From: Mesostigma viride
Lineage: Eukaryota; Streptophyta; Mesostigmatophyceae; Mesostigmatales; Mesostigmataceae
Assembly: GCA_009746045.1 (NCBI GenBank)
Contig: RPFO01000225.1
Span: 213,501-277,500, forward strand
Direction of reading: 5' to 3'
DNA length: 64,000 nucleotides
Program-made: the position numbers and the translations under genes
The notes under the pieces: model-generated
The model's database searches: none
What the model was told of the DNA's origin: nothing
Seen by the model: the letters and a program-made list of their open reading frames with translations, nothing else
Part shown: positions 1 to 10,260 of the stretch, one piece after another
How the letters are laid out: each line of letters starts with the position of its first letter
How positions within the stretch are numbered: the first letter of the stretch is position 1

Positions 1-1
1 A

Positions 2-421
2 AAGTTTGGGGTGCATGGGCACGCGGGGGCGGGCACGCCAGCGGGCGATGCAGAGGGGGAGGAGCTCGCGCAGGGGAGGATTGTGGGTGAGACCGGCAGT
101 GATGTGCTCGTGTTGGATACGGGCAAGCTGGGGGAGGTGCCTGGACTTGCGGAGACGATCAGCGAGGACGAGATTTATAAGGAGCACCCAGCGATCAAGA
201 TTTTGCGCATTGCTCAAAAGAAGAAGCTGGAGAAGGAGAAGGACAAGGACAAGGACAAGAAGAAGAGGAGCGGCGGAAGTACTAAGACCAGCAGCAGCAG
301 CAGCAAGAGCAGTAGTAGCAAGGGCAGTAGCAGCAAGAGCAGCAAGGGCGGCAACAGCAGGTCAGGTAGCAGTAAAGGCAAAAGCAGCAGCAAATCCTCA
401 AAAAAGGGCAAGAAGGGTTAA
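2..421 (+). CDS. 3' terminal exon of an unidentified gene (lysine/serine-rich C terminus)
   Basis: The frame is open from the window edge to TAA at 419-421, so this is probably the last exon of a gene that starts outside the window. About 70 residues of ordinary composition (segments GRIVGETGSDVLVLDTGK and ISEDEIYKEHPAIKILRIAQ) precede a highly charged tail: a KEKDKDKDKKKR block, then roughly 50 residues of Ser, Lys and Gly encoded by AGC/AAG repeats. The tail looks disordered and basic, as in nucleolar or RNA-binding proteins, but that is inference. I do not recognise the family. The ATG at 11 is probably internal. Coding status is supported by the TGTAA signal 38 bp after the stop. Confidence 0.55.
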   Translation, partial: KFGVHGHAGAGTPAGDAEGEELAQGRIVGETGSDVLVLDTGKLGEVPGLAETISEDEIYKEHPAIKILRIAQKKKLEKEKDKDKDKKKRSGGSTKTSSSSSKSSSSKGSSSKSSKGGNSRSGSSKGKSSSKSSKKGKKG

Positions 422-458
422 TGGCCAAGTCCTGGAACTTGTGCACACGTGGCTATGT

Positions 459-463
459 TGTAA
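459..463 (+). terminator. TGTAA polyadenylation signal
   Basis: TGTAA lies 38 bp after the stop codon of the preceding exon and is followed directly by ATAAA. TGTAA is the usual nuclear poly(A) signal in chlorophyte algae. Confidence 0.6.
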
Positions 464-747
464 ATAAAGAGTCGATCATTGTATACATTTCTTGCATGTA
501 TGTGATCAATTGATTCGCAGTACTTTAATTGCATGCATACACTTTGATGTAGGTATGCAGCGAATTATACAACTACAAGTAGACCCGGCGGGGGCCAAGC
601 CTCCAACTATTTTGGACTCCACTATTGGAGAATCCTATTCAAGTCCGGCTGTGCAGACTGCAGACTATAAATTCCCGTGCATGGCCCGGTGCCAGTGGCC
701 CAGCGCGTAGCCCGTGGCCCTGCGCTCGTGGCCCGGTGGCTACTGGC
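464..747. other. No gene seen
   Basis: AT-rich sequence with scattered short frames and no splice-linked coding signal. It ends in an A/T run (TTAAAAAAATTAAATTAAAT) that looks like the tail of the minus-strand repeat that follows. Confidence 0.5.
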
Positions 748-1100
748 TCTAGTTAAAAAAATTAAATTAAATTGTAACATAACTCCGTTGGGAGTATATG
801 TAGCACATATCCCAGAGAAGGGGCATATGGCTTTTAATACATTCTTGGCTAGCTACTTCCTGCTAGGGTAGGGTGTAAACTACACCTGCTGTGGGCGAAC
901 AGAGTGCACCTAGCCTGCACTGGTCACCATGATGTATCAGAGCTCAAAGGCCTGCATGGCATGGGGTGGAAGATCATCATGGCTATACAAAGGCTAGGGC
1001 ATGGCTTCTCAGCAGAGCTAGAGTGACTCTCTGCATATATAGGCTCTCTGCATATTATATTTTTAATATATAGGCAGAGCTTGGCTAAGTTCTTAACCCT
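748..1100 (-). mobile_element. 3' UTR fragment of the D-family retroelement
   Basis: Read on the minus strand this matches the 3' part of element D (8573-8895) and of element D2. Shared blocks include the terminal hairpin around ACTCCCAACGGAGTTATG, a CCATATGCCCCTTCTC block, and GCCATGATGATCTTCCACCCC. The minus-strand end runs into an A/T-rich tail at about 755-775. There is no coding capacity; it is a 5'-truncated copy. Confidence 0.6.
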
Positions 1101-1108
1101 TAAATGGT

Positions 1109-1163
1109 ACTGGTACCTATTTCTAGTTACCAGTTTTACTGGTAACTAGAAATAGGTACCAGT
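1109..1163. repeat. Perfect 25-bp inverted repeat with 5-bp loop
   Basis: The left arm at 1109-1133 is the exact reverse complement of the right arm at 1139-1163, with loop TTTTA. Arms begin ACTGGTACCTATTTC. A diverged relative occurs at 2800-2825 (ACTGGT, then CCCTATTTTTAG, ending CACCAGT), and an ACTGGTAACTA fragment at about 5029. Confidence 0.85.
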
Positions 1164-3063
1164 TTTAGAACCGAGCTGGCGCGAATGCCAGAAGTAGTAT
1201 CCATGATATTATTAGATCTGCTGCTAGATCTAGATGTGTACTACAGCTTGCAACCGGACATCACTATATTTGGACAAGTGTACAGGGAGGTATGAAGTAC
1301 CAAAGTACAGGGGGTACCCAGTAAAATGGGACGAAACGTGGATGTAAAATATTGACGTGTATGCAAATTCGAGGCTATGGCGGTGCAGAAAATTGATTGG
1401 TGTAGGAGCATCGATGCATGGATCCGTTCCAAATTTTGTAGGCATAATTTGTACGTTATAAAAATGCTGTAGCCGCAGTCACGCAACATCTAATGATGCG
1501 CGCAGTTTTCTCGGGCTGGATTTTATTGCGGCAGGGCGCGTTTTTTGCCTGGGCGGTGATGATGGAGCTAGATCTTGTTGTTTGACGTCGTATCATGGGG
1601 TGTTTCGCCACGAATAGTTTTTATATATTGTGTTTCGCATATTCCATTAGCGCTCATGGGCCGGGAAAGTCGCGAGGCACCTTCTTGCCTCCGGCGTGCT
1701 AACTCCCGCAAGACCCATAATTTGCGGTTTCGACCTGGCGCAGTTTAGTATCCCAGCGTCGGCCATCGACAAGGTAAAGCTGTTCTATCGTTCGGTAAGT
1801 AATCTTGGACCTGTAATAAAAAATTTGATAGGCTTAAAGTCACTATTTTACTACTCTATGGATTGGTCAATGGTGGTTGTTGCACACAACCACTGCGATC
1901 AGTTTTTCATCCGTTTTCTTCATGATTAGCCGTGTTTACACCAAATATACGAAAATAACGATTGATATAACATTTAGAAAAGTGGTTTATGGTATCACGA
2001 TGGTTTTTACTGCCTAAGAACTTCAAGACAGTTGGTATTCTGACCTGTTTTAGGTTGGCCTTTTTGCTTTGCTAGTATGGGAAGCCTGCGCCATTGTGCA
2101 GTCACTCCATGTAACAAGCATGGAAGCCCCAGTGCCTTGCTGGCATAAAATACAATGTCAGTGCATTGTCTCTATATTCTTTCACTTCGGCCATGCACGT
2201 GGAGGTCGTTTCTAATGTTTTGGATGCATGTGTAACACAGCCCCTTGCACCCCCTTGCTACATGTGCACTTGGGCCTTGGCATAGTGTCATACTTACTAT
2301 TAGCCCTTGCTAGCTACCATATGGTTTTATTTCTTCACACCAACATGAAATATAGTTGAAGCCGCACGTTAGTGATGATTTGAGCTTTACATGGCAACAT
2401 GTAAAGCTCAAAGATCACCACTACCGTGACAATGCCTCTTGTTGCTGTGTTGTTGCTTCGTACGATTAGCAGCTAATATAATCAAGCCCAGCATAAAATG
2501 AGCTTCAACTAGCATTGTCACCATGCTAGGCCTTTTGGAACACGCTTATTAGAGCATCGCCATGTGAGAAAAATGAGCATGTGGTAGTTAGTGTGTTGGC
2601 TATAGTCTTCGCCCTTGTACCATGCCATGATACGTAGGAGTGCAGCTGTCCATTGGCGTTGTGATCTATGTTTGGATGCTATAGTGCATGTTCTGTAGGC
2701 TGGGATTGATGAAACTATGCATGCCTTGCCATCTATGATGTTTTTTGACGATGTGGACTAGGAAACTTGCCTTGTAATGATAGCAATTGTACCAAGGAAA
2801 CTGGTCCCTATTTTTAGTCACCAGTTATTTTTAGATCTGCCTGATGGGTCCCTGGGACAACCTCCGGTGTCAGTGTTCAGTAGCCATGCCCAGCTACCTG
2901 TGCAACTGCCTTTACGAGGCCAGGGTCAACTTCGCCGTCTAAACGTCCAATAATGCATGATAAGTGTGTCATGTCTCGCACCCAGCGCCCCCCCCTGGGG
3001 GGGGGTCCTTAATATGTACCCATAGGACAGTGCAACATGACCAATGGCATGACCCCCAAGTAT
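1164..3063. other. Non-coding intergenic stretch
   Basis: About 1.9 kb without a convincing exon. Visible: a decayed palindrome at 2800-2825 related to 1109-1163, a C/G-run palindrome near 2989-3006, and two GAGCTTTACATG-type palindromic words near 2380-2412. Frames are short and interrupted. Confidence 0.5.
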
Positions 3064-3075
3064 TACTATATATAT
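3064..3075. repeat. Target-site duplication of the truncated LINE (3' side)
   Basis: TACTATATATAT directly follows the element's 3' tail on the minus strand. The same 12 bp stands at 4944-4955 on the other side of the element. Confidence 0.85.
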
Positions 3076-4943
3076 TAATTAATTAATTAATTAATTAGAC
3101 TCGTGCTCCCGTTGGGGAGTCACGGAGCATTAACCCCGATGAATGGATGGATGGGTGCAAACATTCCTACCGGTCTAATCTATCTACATTGGCTACATAC
3201 TACATCTATCTAGCAACATTCTAACTACATCATCTATCTAGGCAGCCGCACGCTGCCCTAGGGGGAGCTATCTAGCGTGCCTCCCGTGGGATTGCACACG
3301 CGGGCGCTTCCCCACTGGGGGGGGCTCGTTGTCCTCTATGACCTGGGCCCACTTGGCCTTGTCCATCATCTTCTTCCAAATCACGGAGAGGCCGAGGCCC
3401 CCCATGTCCTCTACTAGCTGTTCTTTGAAGGTGCGGGCCTTGCGGCGTCTAACATCACTGGGCCCAGCCCACGTCAGGAGGTGCCGGCCAGGCTGGGCTG
3501 GTCGCAGTCCTGCGGGGGGGCCACGTGAGGTGTCTACCTGATTGGTGCGAGCTAGGTGCCCTACTAGCTGCAGGCGGCGTTGCTTAATTGTGCTGGTGAT
3601 ATAGGGCATGCCCTGGTACAGGTCCTCATTGCGGACATGAGCAGCATATCCTACTCTGAAAATGGAACGCAGCATGCTGGTGACCGCGCCGTCCAGCTTG
3701 CGGGCCAGGTCGGCGGTGAGGGTCCACGTCTCGGCGCCATACGTGAGAACAGGAAGGACGAGGACCTTGAACAGGTCCTGTTTCTCGATCTTGCCCAGGG
3801 GCTTGCGCCATAGGGCCCGGTACTGGCGTAAAGCGTGCCAGGCGAGGGAGATGCGGTGGTCCACATCCACCTCGCAGCTAGGGAGCAGGCTGCCCAGCAG
3901 CTTAACGCGGTCCCGATACAGGACTCGAGAGCCGTCTAGGAGATAGAGGGGCGGCGCTGAGGTGGTGAGCCCAACCGCCAGGGCCTCTGTCTTCTTGCTG
4001 ACCTCAAGCCCCACTGCACGGGCCTCGAGAGCCAGGCAGTCAAGCCATGTCTGCACGTGCTCAGTGTCCTCAAAGAGGGTGGTGTCGTCTGCGTAAATGA
4101 TGTCTGCCAGCCGAATCTCCGTGTCCGCACCGCCATGCCAGAATTTGTTAGCAACCTGCACTCCTGGTTCCCTGCCCACGATGCGGGCAAATCGCTTGCG
4201 CGCCTGAATCATTACGTATTCGACAACAATAATGAACAGGTAGGGCGACAGCACGCAGCCCTGCCACACACCCTTCTGTAAAGGGCATGGGGGCGTGGTC
4301 CCGTAAGAAGTGCGCACCGAAGTGGTGGACCCTTCATACAGGTTGCGGATGACAGCAATCAGGGGGCGGGGGATCCGGAACAACTCGAGGATGTCCCAAA
4401 GCGCAGGCCAGAAAACTGAATCGAAGGCTTTGATGAAGTCCACCAGCACAAGGTGCAAAGGGGACTCACCAGGCTGAAGGCGTTGCAGTTCCTCCACCAG
4501 TCGGCGAGTAGCGAAGAGCGCCTGTACTGTGTTGCGACCTGAACGGAAGCCGTGCTGAGTCTCGCTGAGGTGACCGTCCAGGGCCGTGCGCAGGCGGTTC
4601 AGGATGAGCCGCATAAGAAGCTTGAGGGGGGCACTTTGAATGCACACCCCTCTGTAGTTGCCGGGGTCGGCAGGCGACCCCTTGTTCTTGTACAGCATCG
4701 TGCGAAAACTGTGTTGCCAGGCCGCTGGAGGTGGTTGCGACGACAGCAGAAGGCGGTTGCAGATGTCCCGGAAGAGCAGCATAACACCTGTGTCCTCGAA
4801 TTCGGCTGCAAGTTTTACAACTGCGGCCGGAATCTCGTCAGAGCCGGTGGCTGCGTCATAACGCAGGCGCTGGACCGCCTCCGTGACCTCGCGAGAGGTG
4901 AAAGGAGGCATGTCAGACGGGTCGCCAAGTGGGCCGACCAGCG
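3076..4943 (-). mobile_element. 5'-truncated LINE, near-identical copy of LINE-B
   Basis: A minus-strand copy of about the last 1.87 kb of LINE-B (equivalent to about 36970-38835). It starts inside the linker before the RT domain and ends with the hairpin TGCTCCGTGACTCCCCAACG and an (AATT)n tail at 3076-3098. A 12-bp target-site duplication (3064-3075 and 4944-4955) shows it is a target-primed insertion rather than a chromosomal inversion. Near identity to LINE-B implies recent activity. Confidence 0.92.
3268..4943 (-). CDS. LINE reverse transcriptase, 5'-truncated ORF2
   Basis: Non-LTR reverse transcriptase that would copy element RNA at a nicked target. The RT core is intact: LVLVDFIKAFDSVFWPAL (catalytic Asp block), the GCVLSPYLF block and IIYADDTTLF (YADD catalytic site), then a thumb-like region and a C-terminal segment (KQRRLQLVGHLARTNQ). 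The stop is at 3268. An open frame runs 10 codons further upstream to 4974, but that part is host flank. Endonuclease and ORF1 are missing, so the copy cannot move on its own. LINE-B has 3 extra bases near 38345 and lacks one C near 38403, which breaks its frame; this copy is uninterrupted there. The clade (L1-, Jockey- or RTE-like) is not settled by eye. Confidence 0.9.
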
Positions 4944-4955
4944 TACTATATATAT
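4944..4955. repeat. Target-site duplication of the truncated LINE (5' side)
   Basis: Second copy of TACTATATATAT, directly at the truncated 5' end of the minus-strand LINE. Confidence 0.85.
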
Positions 4956-5151
4956 GTGTGTGCTTTGGTCCCAATATGGATAGTAAAATTGTTATTAGGT
5001 TGGTTTGTGGACCTTATAATGCAAATTGCAACTGGTAACTACTTTTAGGAACCATGCAGTTGGACACCATCCAAGGGTTAATGCATCATCCATAGGGAGG
5101 CCCATTATAGGCAGAGCGTGGCTAAATTCTTACGGTTAAGGCATCATCGAT
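4956..5151. other. Fragment of D-family 3' UTR
   Basis: No gene. The words GCATCATCCATAGGGAGGCC, CATTATAGGCAGAGC and GGCTAAATTCTTA recur in D (8190-8240, 8580-8640) and D2 (9025-9075). This is a scrambled or partial copy next to the (ATTC)n array. Confidence 0.5.
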
Positions 5152-6422
5152 CCATTCATTCATTCATTCATTCATTCATTCATTCATTCATTCATTCATT
5201 CATTCATTCATTCATTCATTCATTCATTCATTCATTCATTCATTCATTCATTCATTCATTCATTCATTCATTCATTCATTCATTCATTCATTCATTCATT
5301 CATTCATTCATTCATTCATTCATTCATTCATTCATTCATTCATTCATTCATTCATTCATTCATTCATTCATTCATTCATTCATTCATTCATTCATTCATT
5401 CATTCATTCATTCATTCATTCATTCATTCATTCATTCATTCATTCATTCATTCATTCATTCATTCATTCATTCATTCATTCATTCATTCATTCATTCGAT
5501 CATTCATTCATTCGATCATTCATTCATTCATTCATTCATTCATTCATTCATTCATTCATTCATTCATTCATTCATTCATTCATTCATTCATTCATTCATT
5601 CATTCATTCATTCATTCATTCATTCATTCATTCATTCATTCATTCATTCATTCATTCATTCATTCATTCATTCATTCATTCATTCATTCATTCATTCATT
5701 CATTCATTCATTCATTCATTCATTCATTCATTCATTCATTCATTCATTCATTCATTCATTCATTCATTCATTCATTCATTCATTCATTCATTCATTCATT
5801 CATTCATTCATTCATTCATTCATTCATTCATTCATTCATTCATTCATTCATTCATTCATTCATTCATTCATTCATTCATTCATTCATTCATTCATTCATT
5901 CATTCATTCATTCATTCATTCATTCATTCATTCATTCATTCATTCATTCATTCATTCATTCATTCATTCATTCATTCATTCATTCATTCATTCATTCATT
6001 CATTCATTCATTCATTCATTCATTCATTCATTCATTCATTCATTCATTCATTCATTCATTCATTCATTCATTCATTCATTCATTCATTCATTCATTCATT
6101 CATTCATTCATTCGTTCGTTCGTTCGTTCATTCATTCATTCATTCATTCATTCATTAACATTCATTCATTCATTCATTCATTCATTCATTCATTCATTCA
6201 TTCATTCATTCATTCATTCATTCATTCATTCATTCATTCATTCATTCATTCATTCATTCATTCATTCATTCATTCATTCATTCATTCATTCATTCATTCA
6301 TTCATTCATTCATTCATTCATTCATTCATTCATTCATTCATTCATTCATTCATTCATTCATTCATTCATTCATTCATTCATTCATTCATTCATTCATTCA
6401 TTCATTCATTCATTCATTCATT
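5152..6422. repeat. (ATTC)n tetranucleotide array, about 1.27 kb
   Basis: Over 300 units of ATTC/CATT, nearly pure. Interruptions: two CGATC changes at 5497-5516, a (CGTT)4 patch at 6113-6128 and a TTAACATT break near 6156. It abuts the 3' end of minus-strand element D2 at 6423, so on that strand it reads as an (AATG)n tail. Its long Ile-His-Ser-Phe frame is an artefact of the repeat. Confidence 0.95.
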
Positions 6423-6763
6423 AGGAACATGACTCCTTTGGGAGTACATGTGGCACCGACATATCCCTGAGAAGCCGGGGCATATGGCCTTTCAGTAATA
6501 CATTCTGGGCTACTTCCTGCAAGGGTATATTAGTGAGTATATAGGATGTAAACCATGCACTACACCTGCTCTAGGTGCACCAAGTGCACCTGCACCACCA
6601 TGATCTATCGGAGCCCCGCGGCGAATTCAGCTGTGAATATCACTATCGCTTCTTCTTTCTAAGACGCACATGCTGATATATAATTTTCCGAATCTATTAC
6701 GCAATATACGACGAGAAAACGCTCCTCGACGCAACGCAGTTTAGCGGATGCGCTCGATCGGCC

Positions 6764-8118
6764 ATGAAAATACGTCTGCAGCTCAGGCTGCAGCTTCACC
6801 CTCGATCAGGTCCGGCAGGCAGCGGTGACACTAGTCGCGCACTGGTGGTCGCCCCGAACCCTCCCGGGCTCCATGCCTCGCCATCGGCATCGCCTGACCC
6901 GAAATTAACGCACCCGCTCAGCCGACAAGACAGGAGGGTCTTCACGCCCCTCAGAACCGCGCTTTCGGCCCCAACCTTTCCAGGTCGATGATCACGACTG
7001 GACCATTACATGTCTCCAAGCGATGCTATGCATTGCATCTTCTTCGGGGACTGCGCCTCGCTTTACGACCTGCATGTGCCTCCATCTCCACGACATCAAT
7101 CGCCTCGATCCTCTGCTCGGACGGCACCCGCTGGCACAACATCAGCATGCTGTTCGGGTGCCCCCGCCCCCAATTAACTCCAGCACGCCATCCTCAACTC
7201 CCTTCTCCAGCGCTCTGACGGCGAGATCTGGGCTCCATCCATCTCCGCCGCCACACTTCGTTCCATCCTTACGGAAGCCTTTCAGCAGCACGTGACCCCC
7301 CTTGCCGCCGATGTGGCAGCAATGGGCGGCACGCTGGCTACTGAACTTCCTCACCTTTCCACCACCGCCGCCTCCACCTCCACTGCCATTTCCGCCTAGC
7401 TCCACTGCCGACATCAAAGCCCAGCTCAGGACTCGATCGACCTCGACCACCGCCACCACCCTTGAGTGCTTGCATGACACCACCGGCCTCACCGCACAGG
7501 CGGTGAAGGACCGACATCGCTGCCCAGCCGGCACCTGCTGGCCCGGCCGGTGATGCTCCCTCCACCTGGCCGGGCGGACTTGCTTAAGCATCACACCACC
7601 TCCACCACCTCCACCATCGCGCGGCACAACTCGATCAAGCAACAAGCCCTCGACCTTCGCGAGGAGGCCAACATCACCCAGCGCAGCCACAATGTCATTG
7701 CATGATGTCAAGCACTTCGACCAGCCGGCAGGTGAGACCTCGACGAGCCTTCTCACGGCATTTAAGCGCAGCATTCTTGCCCCCATGCCGAACTCACTAG
7801 TGGTGAGCTGCGCGGATGTCGCCGGGCTGTCCGCCTCCCCCGCGCGCGGGGTATAAGGCTGGCCCGGCACCCGTGCTCCTCAGTTCACATGGCGGACAAG
7901 CTGGCGTTCCTCAAATGCCGAAAGAAGCTCTCGGAGACTCGCTTCACGCTGGACGACGACTTGACCCTGGCCCACGGCAACAGCGGCGACGCGAGCTATG
8001 GTCGACCTTCCTTCAGCTCCGGCAGAGCGCAGGGGGTAAGCCGGTATACTGGAGGGGGGCGGGCATCCACGTTGACCACAACAAGCCCTGGCAGGCACCT
8101 CCTGCCTCCTCAGACTAG
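6764..8118 (+). pseudogene. Decayed ORF1 of element D
   Basis: Several frames must be joined to follow it. The N-terminal part is basic and proline-rich (MKIRLQLRLQLHPRSG). A middle part near 7190-7400 reads as an alpha-helical, coiled-coil-like segment (SISAATLRSILTEAFQQHV, then MGGTLATELPHLSTTA). The C-terminal part at 7885-8117 matches the LINE-C ORF1 end: KLSETRFTLDDDLTL, then a PVYWRGAGIHVDHNKPW-type segment. LINE ORF1 proteins bind element RNA. Stops and frameshifts make this copy non-functional. Confidence 0.6.
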
Positions 8119-8247
8119 GGAATATATACCACTGAGTAGTGTAGATTAGTCAGGCTTAGCCTAGCATGTGGCCCACGCGCATGTGCGCCCATAATTATGG
8201 CCCCCATGGATGATGCCTTCAGAATTTAGCCAAGCCATGCCTACTAT

Positions 8248-8570
8248 CTCATGCCTACTAGCTCTGGCACCTTGTGGCCATCAGCTTGCGCCTTAATTAG
8301 CCGACGTCTTGAGCCCACCTCACATTTGTAGCATAAGCTATGCGTCAGCCTACCTATGGTATTGCACTGGTTGTATTGCACCCACAGTGTTGCGCCCGGG
8401 CACCATGCCGTGGAGAGAGCGCTCTGTGGCCTGCCCACGTACCTGCGGCAGTGAGAGAAGCTAGGGCGCCCTCCCTCCTTCTCACTGTGTATATAGGGTT
8501 GAAGGTTCCTTTAAGTACTCTGTATTGGCACCCACGTGACGCAGTCACGTGCTTATTAATTAATTAATTA
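8248..8570 (+). mobile_element. Element E: short SINE-like insert in element D
   Basis: 323-bp insert bounded by ATGCCTACTAT (8237-8247 and 8571-8581). It ends in a perfect hairpin, CACGTGAC-GCA-GTCACGTG (8532-8550), and a (TTAA)n tail. GTATTGCACCCACAGTGTTG is close to the E2 3' UTR (TTATTGCACCCACAGTTTG), so E is probably a 3' fragment of a related element. No coding capacity. Confidence 0.68.
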
Positions 8571-9155
8571 ATGCCTACTATAATGGGACCTCCCATGGAT
8601 GTTGCATTAAGAATTTAGCCATGCTATGCCTATGCAGAGAGATGCTCTCTGTTGAGAAGCCGTGCCCTAGCTCTTGTATAGCCATGATGATCTTCCCCCA
8701 CGTGACAGGCTCCCCCTTAGCTGGGCGGCATAGCTTGATAGATTCGTGGGGGTGCCAGGTGCCCTGGCGCACCTGGAGCAAGCGGTAGCCTACATTCCCA
8801 CCCTTGCAGGAAGTAGCCCAGAATGTATTAAAAGCCATATGTCCCTTCTCAGGGATATGTGCTACATGTACTCCCAGCGGAGTTATGTTCCTAATTAATA
8901 TTAATTGATTAACCCTTAATTAATCTATCGGAGCGCTTGGGGCCCGTCATGGGGTGGAAGATCATCATGGCTATACAAAAGCTAGGGCATGGCGTCTCAC
9001 TCATCAGAGAGTGGCTCTCTGCATAGGCAGAGCTTGGCTAAATTCTCGTGTTAAGGCATCATCCATGGGGGGCCATTATGTGCGCACATGCGCGTAGGCC
9101 ACATGCTAGGCTAAGCCTAAGTTACTAAGCTACACTACTGCTATATTCCCCCATC

Positions 9156-9285
9156 ATGTGCAGCTAATTAATGTGCAGCTACCAGTGCGCTGCGATGCCC
9201 AGGACCACCGGCAGATTGGCTACGCTGGCCTCAGGAGCCTCCTGCATGAGCGCAGACAGGCATAAACTTTGGTCGGACCTCAAGC
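9156..9285. other. No gene seen
   Basis: Short stretch between D2 and the foldback element, with no exon or repeat match recognised. Confidence 0.4.
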
Positions 9286-9661
9286 GAGTGGTTATCGCTG
9301 GTAATATTGTGCGGAACCTTAGAACTATAGTAGTTAAGCCGAGTGGCAAAAGGTTTCCGCACAATATTAACCTAACTAAAACCTAACCTCTTGGGAGTTG
9401 GGGCGAGGACGAATCACTAGGCTCGGAACACCCACAGATACATGAATATGAATATATGAGCGCGCTGATAGTATGAAGATGATTTTGTGTGCCGTGGGTG
9501 CCAATCGGACCGACATAATTCGTCTCCGAGTGGACTCGAACCTGCACCCCGATTAGGGACATATGTATTAGCTAGGTTGATATTGTGCGGAATCCTTTTG
9601 CCACTCGGCTTCTACTTAAGGTTCCGCACCCAGTATTACTTACCAGCGATAAACACTCGCT
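9286..9661. mobile_element. Foldback/MITE-like element with roughly 90-bp inverted arms
   Basis: The left arm (9286-9374) and right arm (about 9571-9661) are imperfect reverse complements. Both contain TTATCGCTGGTAA, GTGCGGAACCTTA, AAGCCGAGTGGCAAAAGG and TTCCGCACAATAT. Each arm also folds on itself (GTGCGGAACCTT with AAGGTTTCCGCAC). The central 200 bp holds, on the minus strand, a perfect B-box word GGTTCGAGTCC near 9545. A target-site duplication could not be assigned. Confidence 0.68.
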
Positions 9662-9970
9662 AGGTCAACCAAAGCGCGCATTAACTTTGACTTGGCTGCC
9701 GTCCAGCAGGAGGAGCTACAGGGTGAGGTGGTCCCGGCCCACCAGCGGGGAAGACGACGCAGGCCATATATATGACAGTCCGTTTTCTTGCTGTCAATCA
9801 TAAAACCCACCGCCCGCGCTTCCAGTGACAAATTATGAGCTATCTAGCCCGGCTAGCTGGACGGTTCAATATGGGCCGACTCCGCCCCACGCAGGGTCGA
9901 CTTGTGAGCTAAAGTTGTGCATGTCATCAGCGTAGATCAGATCGCGCTCAGTCGGCCGAGGGGAGCCTGC
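9662..9970 (-). pseudogene. Decayed LINE reverse transcriptase fragment 1
   Basis: On the minus strand near 9920-9955 a frame reads DLIYADDMHNF, the YADD catalytic motif. Further on (about 9690-9830) SLEARAVGFMIDSKKT corresponds to ALEARAVGLEVSKKTE of LINE-B, and a CWTAAKS-like remnant matches the LLDGSR block. Order and spacing agree with the RT palm. Frameshifts and missing stretches make it a relic. Confidence 0.65.
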
Positions 9971-10019
9971 ATGGCTGCTGCCAAAGAGCTTGAAGCGAGT
10001 CGCCGGGCCGGGACGGCCG

Positions 10020-10260
10020 GACTACATGCCGTCCAGCAGGAGGACGGGTGGCAGGGTGGGGTGCAGTCCCAGCGGGGAAGCCGATGCAGGCCGCTTGACC
10101 TCCTTTTCTTGCACTGATCATATATGTAAGCCGGCCCACCGCCCGTGCGCTTAATCCGGTGACAAGGTATCTAGCCAGAGTAGGGCGGGTCGATCCACTC
10201 CGGGGGCTCCACGCGCGAGCGTCGTGTCATCAGCGTAGATCAGATCGCTCGATCATGCAG
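10020..10260 (-). pseudogene. Decayed LINE reverse transcriptase fragment 2
   Basis: Second minus-strand copy of the preceding segment. Near 10225-10255 the same word CATCAGCGTAGATCAGATCG gives DLIYADDTT. The blocks GCCGTCCAGCAGGAGGA and GCCCACCGCCCG recur in the same order and at similar spacing, so a piece of RT relic seems to have been tandemly duplicated and has since diverged. Confidence 0.6.

Larger units (their letters stand above)
6615..8922 (+). mobile_element. Element D: ORF1-only LINE-like element
   Basis: Plus-strand element bounded by the 12-bp duplication ATCTATCGGAGC (6603-6614 and 8923-8934). It contains a 5' leader (TATATAATTTTCCG, resembling GATATAATTTTCAGCCG in the leader of LINE-B), a decayed ORF1, a 3' UTR, the hairpin ACTCC-CAGC-GGAGT at 8870-8884 and an AATT-rich tail (8891-8922). 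No endonuclease or RT sequence is present. Element E interrupts its 3' UTR. Confidence 0.72.
6423..9155 (-). mobile_element. Element D2: D-family retroelement, split by element D
   Basis: Minus-strand, 5'-truncated D-family copy in two pieces: 8935-9155 (5' part) and 6423-6614 (3' part, ending in the ACTCC/GGAGT hairpin next to the (AATG)n array). The pieces are contiguous in the uninterrupted copy at 748-1100. Element D sits between them in the opposite orientation, flanked by ATCTATCGGAGC on both sides (6603-6614 and 8923-8934). The 5' limit is approximate. Confidence 0.65.

Noticed and set aside
5118..6158. 346-codon Ile-His-Ser-Phe repeat frame
   Set aside because: Translation of (ATTC)n; it ends where the repeat slips, with no other coding sign.
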